From Verrucomicrobiales bacterium (GTDB lineage: Bacteria; Verrucomicrobiota; Verrucomicrobiia; Verrucomicrobiales; V1-33): a stretch of DNA of 8,243 nucleotides. Positions 1 to 5,992 of this stretch are shown one piece after another. The translations under genes and the position numbers were made by a program. Numbering within the stretch: position 1 is the stretch's first letter; every line of letters starts with the position of its first letter. Below the pieces are notes generated by a model, which made no database searches, was not told where the DNA came from, and saw only the letters and a list, made by a program, of their open reading frames with translations. The DNA lies in the NCBI GenBank assembly GCA_023253575.1, contig JALRGB010000204.1, positions 1 through 8,243 on the forward strand, written 5' to 3'.

Positions 1-812
1 GCGATGGTCTCGGCGTCAGGCGTGTAATCGAAGACTTCGACAGACAACCATCCTTGATACTCGATCTCGCGGAGAGCGGCGATGATGGGTTCGTAGCGGA
101 CCTCGCCCATACCGGGACCGCGCCGGTTCGGATCATTGGCATGAAAATGAACCATGTGGTCACGGCTGGCGCGGATGATGTCGGGGATGGAGTGCGGTTC
201 ATCGCTCATCGCCTTCACATCGAGATGCAGGCGGCAGGCGGGGTGGTCGACGCGGTGGATCAGGCGAATGGTTTCCTCGGCGGTGGTGAGGAAATTTGTT
301 TCGGCGCGACCCAGCGGCTCGAGGGCGATATCGACGCCGAGCGGACCTGCTACGTCGCAGATCTGGTGGAGGACATCGGCGGCGCGGGCGGCGGCGTCAT
401 CCGAGGACCATGTGGGATCGAGGCTGCGTTGTTTCGGGCTGCCCCAGACCATGACCTTACCGCCCATGGCCGCGCAGAGGCGGGCGAGATGACTGGCAAA
501 TTCCGCCGTGGTCTGACGGACGATGGCGTCGGGGGTGGTCAAGTGCAGGCCGGGCGGTTGGACGAGGAGCCAGTGGAGGCCGACGACGTCGAGCCCGGCG
601 GCACGCGCGATGGCTCCGCATTGGACGGCTTCGGCTTCGGTCAAGTCACGGGGGTTATCGATCAGCGTAAACGGAGCGATTTCGACTCCGGTGTAGCCGG
701 TGGCGGCGATGGCGTCACACGTCCGGGCCCATTCATCAGCGCGCAAACCGTCGTGAGCCGGGCGGGGGGCTCCGGGTTGTTGCCAGGTTTCGTTGCAAAT
801 CGCGAATTTCAT
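1..812 (-). CDS. Sugar phosphate isomerase/epimerase (xylose isomerase-like TIM barrel), 3' end cut by window edge
   Basis: About 270 residues are visible from ATG at 812; the C-terminus lies beyond the left edge. The protein begins MKFAICNETWQQ and has the AP-endonuclease-2/xylose-isomerase-like barrel pattern. Four likely metal ligands are Glu165 (ALEPLGR), Asp198 (LHLDVKAM), His224 (VHFHANDP) and Glu259 (LSVEVFDY). Their spacing of 33, 26 and 35 residues equals that of the Mn-binding residues of Pseudomonas D-tagatose 3-epimerase, and Arg230 also fits its substrate Arg. The family's substrate His three residues after the Asp is Ala201 here, so a classical ketose 3-epimerase activity is doubtful. 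The family also includes hydroxypyruvate and inosose isomerases/dehydratases, so the substrate stays open. The start has an AAAAGAG stretch just upstream. The gene lies 39 nt after the permease gene with no terminator between, so the two are probably co-transcribed. The protein is expected to be cytoplasmic. Confidence 0.88.
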   Translation of the reverse strand, partial: MKFAICNETWQQPGAPRPAHDGLRADEWARTCDAIAATGYTGVEIAPFTLIDNPRDLTEAEAVQCGAIARAAGLDVVGLHWLLVQPPGLHLTTPDAIVRQTTAEFASHLARLCAAMGGKVMVWGSPKQRSLDPTWSSDDAAARAADVLHQICDVAGPLGVDIALEPLGRAETNFLTTAEETIRLIHRVDHPACRLHLDVKAMSDEPHSIPDIIRASRDHMVHFHANDPNRRGPGMGEVRYEPIIAALREIEYQGWLSVEVFDYTPDAETI

Positions 813-851
813 GGGGCTCTTTTAATCCATGTTTTTGCGAGGGACTGGAAG

Positions 852-2354
852 TTATGAATCGCCTTCTTTCGTGAGACTAGCGACGGGCGGGCCTTGGAAG
901 CGGCGCCGTTCAAAGCCGAACCAAATGATGGCCGTGAGCACGAGGAAGCCGAGAGTCACGTGCAGAGCCGCGTCATTGGGCGGTTGAATGCCGAGGAAGA
1001 CGATGAATACGGTGACGAGCGACACGAGTAAGGCCAGCGGTCGGAAAATGCGTCCCATGTCCCACGGCCCCATCAAGGTCCACCGGCTCCCGTAGGCCAA
1101 GCCACCGGCCATGGCCGGCATGCTGTAGGAGATGAAGATGAAGATGACCGTCACCGAGACGATGGTGGTGTAAACGGGAGTGTAGAGCGTAAACAGCACT
1201 GAGATCAGGGCGGCCGTCCAAATCGACGTCACTGGAGTGCGCCAGAAGGCATGCACTTTTTTCAGTGCGCCGGAGGCCGGCAGGCCGCCGTCGCGGGCAA
1301 AGGCAAACATCATGCGCGAGGCGGATGTCACGGTGGCCAGTCCGCACAGCAGCTGGGAGACGAGAATCGCGCCATACAAAAACTGTTTGAGGGTGGCGGG
1401 AACTACCGCGTCCATCGTCCCAAAGAAGACACCGCCCCCCAACAGCGCGGCCTTATCCATGTCAGGGATGGCGATGACAAACGCACTCAGCATGACATAA
1501 CCGAACAAAGCGGACCACAGCACCGAGCTGACAATACTCTTGGGAACGAAGCGCGAGGCATTTTTTGTTTCTTCTGCCGTGTGGGCGGCCCCATCGAAGC
1601 CAGTGATTGTGTAGATCGGCAGCAAAAGCCCAAGGCCAAAGAGCAACCACATGTTCGAGGTCTCGGGCCAGACGCCGCCGCCCGCCTCCCCGCTGTAGTT
1701 CTTGAAAGTGACCAGACGTGACAGATCCCAGTCGGGTGCGCACGCCAGCAGGGTCACCGTCAGTGCCATCGCCGTGCCAAAAATCAAATACCCGCTAAAG
1801 TCGGTCAGCCGGGCCGTCAGCTTGATGCCCAAATGATTGATCAACGCCTGCAGCGCCGTGATGCCGGTCACAAAAGCCGCCTGCACGGCAAAGGTCGGCT
1901 CCCACCCCAGAGAGGAACCAAACGCACCCATGAAGAAATAAAACGTGCCGACGTTGATCGCGCCCAGCACCGTGACCAGGCCGGTCAGATTGAGCCACGC
2001 CGTCAGCCACCCCCACCCCCGGCCACCGAGAATCGAACTCCAATGGTACAGCGCGCCGGCCGTCGGAAAAGCCGATCCGATTTGAGCCATGGCCAGCGCA
2101 AAAAGAAGACTGATAAAACTGCCGACCAGCCAACCGATGCCGATGCCCGCACCACCCACCCCGGAAATACTCTGGTGGATGGAGTTGATGCCGCCCGACA
2201 AAATGCAGATGATAGAGAACGATACCGCAAAATTCGAAAACGGATTCAGGGTGCGCGAGAGCTCCTGCGTGTAGCCCATGCTTTCGAGGACGCGGGCATC
2301 CTCGGTGGATGGTTCAATCGCGGTCGCGGGTTTGACTGCTGGTCGTGTCATCAT
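852..2354 (-). CDS. APC-superfamily amino acid/amine permease (amino acid/choline transporter type)
   Basis: This 500-residue protein has about 12 hydrophobic helices (roughly 40-60, 70-95, 115-143, 156-177, 183-206, 235-256, 275-297, 310-345, 375-393, 395-420, 437-457, 464-482), as expected for APC secondary transporters. The N-terminal block LESMGY.QELSRTLNPFSNFAVSFSI and the SGG at 53-55 (broken helix 1, where APC carriers hold the carboxylate or amine) are typical of the amino acid/choline branch. So are TITGFDGAAHTAEET near 249-263 and SRMMFAFARDGGLP near 346-359. Members of this branch import GABA, choline, ethanolamine or amino acids across the inner membrane, driven by ions. The start is ATG at 2354, followed by a second ATG, with AGGA 7 nt upstream. 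The downstream isomerase lies 39 nt away. The four-gene gamma-glutamyl operon lies 280 nt upstream on the same strand, so it likely imports that pathway's amine. The substrate cannot be read from sequence. Confidence 0.9.
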   Translation of the reverse strand: MMTRPAVKPATAIEPSTEDARVLESMGYTQELSRTLNPFSNFAVSFSIICILSGGINSIHQSISGVGGAGIGIGWLVGSFISLLFALAMAQIGSAFPTAGALYHWSSILGGRGWGWLTAWLNLTGLVTVLGAINVGTFYFFMGAFGSSLGWEPTFAVQAAFVTGITALQALINHLGIKLTARLTDFSGYLIFGTAMALTVTLLACAPDWDLSRLVTFKNYSGEAGGGVWPETSNMWLLFGLGLLLPIYTITGFDGAAHTAEETKNASRFVPKSIVSSVLWSALFGYVMLSAFVIAIPDMDKAALLGGGVFFGTMDAVVPATLKQFLYGAILVSQLLCGLATVTSASRMMFAFARDGGLPASGALKKVHAFWRTPVTSIWTAALISVLFTLYTPVYTTIVSVTVIFIFISYSMPAMAGGLAYGSRWTLMGPWDMGRIFRPLALLVSLVTVFIVFLGIQPPNDAALHVTLGFLVLTAIIWFGFERRRFQGPPVASLTKEGDS

Positions 2355-2372
2355 GCCGGTGTCCTGTACAGG
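2355..2372 (-). promoter_or_regulatory. Ribosome binding site of permease inside a 10-bp palindrome
   Basis: On the minus strand AGGA (2365-2362) lies 7 nt before the first ATG of the permease gene. Three of its four bases belong to the perfect palindrome CCTGTACAGG (2363-2372). The palindrome could be a protein-binding site or chance; its self-complementary RNA hairpin would be too tight to be stable. Confidence 0.45.
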
Positions 2373-2394
2373 GTGGAAATTTTTAACGAGCCGC

Positions 2395-2409
2395 GTTCAT
2401 CACATGAAC
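2395..2409. promoter_or_regulatory. Candidate operator: perfect 6-3-6 inverted repeat upstream of permease
   Basis: GTTCAT-CAC-ATGAAC is a perfect inverted repeat with a 3-nt spacer, about 40 nt before the permease start. It falls at about +4 to +18 relative to the start point predicted from the promoter-like element at 2420-2449. That is a common place for a repressor operator of the GntR or TetR type. No regulator gene is visible in the window, so the binding protein is unknown. Confidence 0.35.
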
Positions 2410-2419
2410 AGGCTGGGCG

Positions 2420-2449
2420 TTGATACTCGGGGATTGCGAGAACAGTCAA
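2420..2449 (-). promoter_or_regulatory. Candidate sigma-70-type promoter of permease-isomerase unit
   Basis: On the minus strand TTGACT (2449-2444; five of six consensus bases) is followed after 18 nt by TATCAA (2425-2420; four of six). Transcription would start near 2413 and leave a leader of about 59 nt before the permease ATG. The 280-nt non-coding gap between the aldehyde dehydrogenase stop (2635) and the permease start supports a separate promoter here. The rest of that gap shows no clear terminator or convincing small gene. Confidence 0.4.
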
Positions 2450-2634
2450 TGAGTTATTCACTCTTTGCGGTGGAATGAGGCCGCCGGTGGGCGCCGATGG
2501 TCAGCTGGTTTCTGCTTGTGGCTTGTTCGTGGCCTGCGCGTGGTTTGTTCACAGCGTCTGCTCGCATGGCTTGTAGCGGGGCGGGGTTGCGGCCATGGTG
2601 TTTCTGCGGTTCGGGCGAGTCGGAAGGACCGTGG

Positions 2635-4008
2635 TTATGGCTGGCGTTCATGCCATGCTTTGGGCCGCGTGAACGTCTCGATGCCAGCGGTGGAGAGGGT
2701 GAGGCCGAGGCCAGAGTCACCGTATCCGCTCCAGGGCAGGCGCGGGCTGACGCGGTCACAGCAGTTCCAGTAGACGGTGCCTGCCTTCACTTTGGAAAGA
2801 ATCGACCGGGCGCGAGTTTTGTCGCGAGTGAACACGCCGGCGGTCAGGCCGTAGCGCGTATCATTCATTAACTCGACGGCTTCGGCGTCGCTTCCGACCG
2901 CTTGGATGCCGATGAGCGGTCCGAAAGTTTCTTCGCGCATCAATAGCATGCTATGATCGACATGGCTGAGCACCGTGGGTTCGAACCAGTTGCCGGGCCC
3001 GGGGCCACGATGGCCGCCCATGAGCAGGGTGCCTCCTTTCGCGACGGCATCGTCCACTTGCGCTTGCAGGACGTCGAGCTGCGGCGCCCGAGTGATGGCG
3101 CCGATGTAGGTGTCGGCCGATGTTGGGTCGCCGGTTTGAAACGATTTCACGGTGGCGACGAATGCGGACACAAAGGCCTCATAGATTTTTTCGTGTACAT
3201 AGAGGCGTTCGACGGAGCAGCAGCTTTGGCCGGTGTTGTACATGGCGCCATCGGCGAGGGCGGCGGCGGCGGATGCGGGGTCAGCGTCATCGCACACATA
3301 GACCGGGTCTTTACCGCCGAGTTCCAGTTGCAGCTTGATCAGGCGCGATCCGACGGTTCGGGCCAAGCCGACGCCAGTGGCGTGCGAACCAGTGAAAAAC
3401 AGGCCATCAATTTTCTGGGCCACGAGGGCTTCACCGGTGGCGGCTCCACCCACGACGGCGATGAGCACGTCCTTGGGCACGCCTGCTTCGTGCAGCAGAC
3501 GGGTCATGGCCAGTCCTGAGAGCGTGGCAAATTCCGAGGGTTTGAACAAGACCGCGTTGCCAGTGAGCAGTGCCGGCACCAGCACATTTCCACTCGTAAA
3601 CCACGGGTAGTTCCATGCCGAAATATTGGCCACCACCCCGAGAGGCAGTGGCTGGATCTGCTCGGTCATGCCGCCTTCGTCAAAGACCGTGCGGGTCAGC
3701 ATCACGGCATCCACCTCGTTGAGGAAAAAATCGATGCGTTCCAGCAGGCCGTTGAGTTCACGGCGCGCCATGGTGATGGGTTTGCCTGTCTCGCTGGTCA
3801 TGATGGCGGCCAGGGTCTCGACCTCTGTGGCCACCGCGGTGCGGAATCGGGCGAGGCAGTCTTTGCGCGTGGCCAGCGGCTGGGCCTGCCAGTCTGGCTG
3901 CGCCGCGCGTGCCGCTGCTGCCTTGATGGCGACGGCCGAGGCGTCGTCGGCGGGCACTTCGGTGAGGAGCGCGTTGGTGGCGGGGTTATAAATCGAGAGT
4001 GGGATCAT
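2635..4008 (-). CDS. NAD(P)-dependent aldehyde dehydrogenase (PuuC-like role)
   Basis: This 457-residue protein has the full aldehyde dehydrogenase signature. It shows the nucleotide-binding AWNYPW (Asn133) and KPSE (Lys156, Glu159), FFTGSHATG near 204-212, general base Glu229 in LELGGKDP, nucleophile Cys263 in NTGQSCCSVER and EETFGP (Glu360, Phe362). It is somewhat shorter than the usual 480-500 residues because of a short N-terminus, but no catalytic element is missing. It oxidises an aldehyde to a carboxylic acid with NAD(P)+ in the cytoplasm. ATG at 4008 overlaps the stop of the hydrolase gene upstream (ATGA), which indicates translational coupling. No strong ribosome binding site is seen, consistent with that. 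In context it would oxidise the gamma-glutamyl-amino aldehyde made by the alcohol dehydrogenase two genes upstream, as PuuC does for gamma-glutamyl-aminobutyraldehyde. Family assignment is secure; substrate is inferred. Confidence 0.93.
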   Translation of the reverse strand: MIPLSIYNPATNALLTEVPADDASAVAIKAAAARAAQPDWQAQPLATRKDCLARFRTAVATEVETLAAIMTSETGKPITMARRELNGLLERIDFFLNEVDAVMLTRTVFDEGGMTEQIQPLPLGVVANISAWNYPWFTSGNVLVPALLTGNAVLFKPSEFATLSGLAMTRLLHEAGVPKDVLIAVVGGAATGEALVAQKIDGLFFTGSHATGVGLARTVGSRLIKLQLELGGKDPVYVCDDADPASAAAALADGAMYNTGQSCCSVERLYVHEKIYEAFVSAFVATVKSFQTGDPTSADTYIGAITRAPQLDVLQAQVDDAVAKGGTLLMGGHRGPGPGNWFEPTVLSHVDHSMLLMREETFGPLIGIQAVGSDAEAVELMNDTRYGLTAGVFTRDKTRARSILSKVKAGTVYWNCCDRVSPRLPWSGYGDSGLGLTLSTAGIETFTRPKAWHERQP

Positions 4009-4805
4009 GACGGTGAGAGGCCGGTGTTTTTCACGGCTTGGGCGGCGGCGAGAAAGTCTACGAGGAGTGGGGTGTCGTCCATCGGGTCGAGCTCGGGGCG
4101 ACGGAATTCAGGGTGCCACTGCACGGCCGCCACATAGCTGGGACCGGGGCCACGGATGGCCTCGATCATGCCGTCATCAGGACAGCGGGCTTCCACGACA
4201 AATCCCGGCGCTAAATCCTTGATGCCCTGATGATGAATGCTGTTGATGGTGCGGCTGCCGGCGCCGGCCAGTAACGTCTCCAGTCGCGATCCAGGCACCA
4301 TTTCTACTTCGTGGAAATGACGGTCATACGCCTCCGCATCGCGGTGGACCAAGGCTTCCGGCCGCTGGGTGGCAATGTCCTGCAGCAAGGTGCCGCCAAA
4401 GGCGACATTGATCATCTGGAGCCCGCGGCATACGCCAAAGACCGGCTTGCCCGCCGCCACAAATGCTTTCACTAAGGCGGCTTCGTAGGCGTCGCGAAGG
4501 CGGTCGCCGCTCCAGCGTTCCTCCAGCGGCGTTTCGCCATAACTGCCCGGCCAAACGTCCGCTCCGCCGTGCAGCACCAGCCCGTCCAGCCATTCCGCAT
4601 AACAGGCCACCTCCACCCCACCACCCGCCGCCTCGTCGGACGGCGAAGGAATCATCACCGGTACCGCCCCGCCCGCCATGATCCAGTGAGCCATCGATTG
4701 CTCAATATACTGCAACGTTTTGGTCGCAAACGCCGTGCGAGCTGGATCGGGATAGAGAAAACAGGCGCTGATGCCGATTTTCAAACGTGGTTGGGTCGCC
4801 GTCAC
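4005..4805 (-). CDS. PuuD-like gamma-glutamyl amide hydrolase (class I glutamine amidotransferase fold)
   Basis: The protein has 266 residues from GTG at 4805. Conserved elements are LVLHGGADVWPGSY, the nucleophile elbow GVCRGLQMIN with Cys126, INSIHHQ, and VQWHPE giving the His231-Glu233 pair of the catalytic triad. These match peptidase C26 enzymes such as PuuD, which cleaves gamma-glutamyl-GABA to GABA and glutamate. Its length is near that of PuuD (about 254). GTG at 4805 is preferred because GAGGAG lies 5 nt upstream. An in-frame TTG at 4829 with its own GGAG would add 8 residues (see findings). The gene follows the alcohol dehydrogenase by 42 nt (18 nt with the TTG start) and overlaps the aldehyde dehydrogenase start by 4 nt. 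In this operon it would release glutamate and an amino acid from the oxidised gamma-glutamyl conjugate, so the glutamate used by the ligase is recovered. A role in unrelated amide hydrolysis is possible but less likely here. Confidence 0.9.
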   Translation of the reverse strand: MTATQPRLKIGISACFLYPDPARTAFATKTLQYIEQSMAHWIMAGGAVPVMIPSPSDEAAGGGVEVACYAEWLDGLVLHGGADVWPGSYGETPLEERWSGDRLRDAYEAALVKAFVAAGKPVFGVCRGLQMINVAFGGTLLQDIATQRPEALVHRDAEAYDRHFHEVEMVPGSRLETLLAGAGSRTINSIHHQGIKDLAPGFVVEARCPDDGMIEAIRGPGPSYVAAVQWHPEFRRPELDPMDDTPLLVDFLAAAQAVKNTGLSPS

Positions 4806-4838
4806 CGTGTCTCCTCGGGAAAAAATCAACGTGTCTCC
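4802..4838 (-). promoter_or_regulatory. Duplicated ribosome-binding-site/start unit of hydrolase gene
   Basis: On the minus strand GGAGACACGTTGA (4838-4826) and GGAGACACGGTGA (4814-4802) are near-identical 13-mers 24 nt apart. The first gives GGAG-5 nt-TTG (start at 4829), the second GAGGAG-5 nt-GTG (start at 4805). Both starts are in the same reading frame, and the second has the longer Shine-Dalgarno match. Confidence 0.6.
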
Positions 4839-4847
4839 GGGGGGTAG

Positions 4848-5981
4848 CTACAGCGCCTGCTGGAAAAACATCTCGAAGTCGGCCGCCGTGCAGGGGCGCG
4901 GGTTTGTCCGGTGGCAGGGATCGGCCATCGCGATGTCCACCAATCGCGTCATGTGATCGGAGCGGACCCCGTGCTGGGCCAGTCCTCCAGTGAGGCCAAT
5001 GTCGGCTTTGAGCTGCCGGAGCCATGGCACCATGGCCTGACCGCCGCCGTCCACCCGGCAGACGTGCGCCAGTTCGTCGAACTTGGCCAGTGCCGCTTCC
5101 CTATTCCAAGCCATCACGGTGTCGATCATCAAGGCGTTGGCCAGACCGTGGTGGAGGTCGCAGACGGCGCTCAACGCATGGGCGCACGAGTGGACGGCCC
5201 CGAGGTCTTTCTGGAAAGCGACGCCCCCCATCAGCGAGGCCATCATCATATCGCTGCGGGCCTGTCGGTGGTTCGGCTCATGGACGGCCGTGGTCAGTGC
5301 CGCCGCCGCGAGGCGTGCGCCCTCGAGCGCGATACCATCACACAACGGATGATAAGCGGATGAAAGATAACTTTCAATATTGTGGGTGAGGGCGTCCATG
5401 CCGGTGGCGGCGGTGATGCCAGCGGGCAGACCCAGAGTGAGATCGGGGTCGGCAAAAACCATTTTAGCGAGGATTTTCGGGCTGAAAACGACTCGCTTTA
5501 AGTGTGAGTCATTCTCGCTTAACACACTGGATCGACCCACCTCGGAGCCGGTGCCCGCCGTGGTCGGTAGCGCCACAAAATAGGGCAGGGCACGAGTGAT
5601 GGGGCGCACCTGCGGATGGTCCCAGACATACTCCAAAATGTCACCTTCATGCGTGGCCGCTACGCCCACCACCTTGGCTACGTCGAGCGCCGCACCGCCG
5701 CCAAAACCAATCACGCAGTCGGCCTGATGCGCCCGATACGCAGCCGCACCGTCCATCACCTGCCGGCAGGTCGGATTGCCAAAAACTCCCGCAAAGACCG
5801 AGACCTCCAGCCCAGTCAGATGCGTGAGAAATTCAGCCATCATCGGCAACGCCTGCAATCCACGGTCCGTCACCACCAGCGGTCGCCGATATCCAGCTTC
5901 CACTAAATGCGAAGCCACTAGCCGGCGGGCCCCCGCCCCAAACCGGATGGCCGTCGGAAAAGAAAAATCGATCGTCGTCAT
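4848..5981 (-). CDS. Iron-containing (group III) alcohol dehydrogenase
   Basis: This 377-residue protein has the two-part fold of the FucO/DhaT family. The NAD-binding part carries GFGGGAALDVAK (92-103) and PTTAGTGSEV (139-148). The metal-binding part carries Asp196 and His200 (GMDALTHNIESYLS), His264 (GAVHSCAHAL, which also gives catalytic-region His268) and His278 (LHHGLANA), all at positions close to those of FucO. The family's usual GGGS reads GGGA here. It reversibly oxidises a primary or secondary alcohol with NAD(P)+ in the cytoplasm. ATG at 5981 lies 11 nt after the ligase stop (GACGG is a weak ribosome site), so the gene is in the same operon. In E. coli the Puu pathway uses the flavin amine oxidase PuuB at this step. 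Finding an alcohol dehydrogenase instead suggests that the gamma-glutamyl conjugate carries a hydroxyl group, as from an amino alcohol. Family is sure; substrate is inferred. Confidence 0.92.
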   Translation of the reverse strand: MTTIDFSFPTAIRFGAGARRLVASHLVEAGYRRPLVVTDRGLQALPMMAEFLTHLTGLEVSVFAGVFGNPTCRQVMDGAAAYRAHQADCVIGFGGGAALDVAKVVGVAATHEGDILEYVWDHPQVRPITRALPYFVALPTTAGTGSEVGRSSVLSENDSHLKRVVFSPKILAKMVFADPDLTLGLPAGITAATGMDALTHNIESYLSSAYHPLCDGIALEGARLAAAALTTAVHEPNHRQARSDMMMASLMGGVAFQKDLGAVHSCAHALSAVCDLHHGLANALMIDTVMAWNREAALAKFDELAHVCRVDGGGQAMVPWLRQLKADIGLTGGLAQHGVRSDHMTRLVDIAMADPCHRTNPRPCTAADFEMFFQQAL

Positions 5982-5992
5982 GTGTGCCGTCG

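Noticed and set aside
54..857. Long plus-strand open frame of 267 codons opposite the isomerase
   Set aside because: It is the shadow of the isomerase on the other strand. The minus frame has all metal-binding motifs, while the plus translation is a low-information Gly/Ala/Asp-rich string.
2454..2759. Minus-strand open frame of 101 codons in the gap after the aldehyde dehydrogenase
   Set aside because: It overlaps the dehydrogenase C-terminus in another frame. Its composition (Ser, Pro, Arg, His rich) is not protein-like, and no ribosome site is evident.
2953..3519. Plus-strand open frame of 188 codons inside the aldehyde dehydrogenase gene
   Set aside because: It is antisense to a region with clear catalytic motifs (LELGGKDP, GQSCCSVER); a shadow frame caused by high G+C at third positions.
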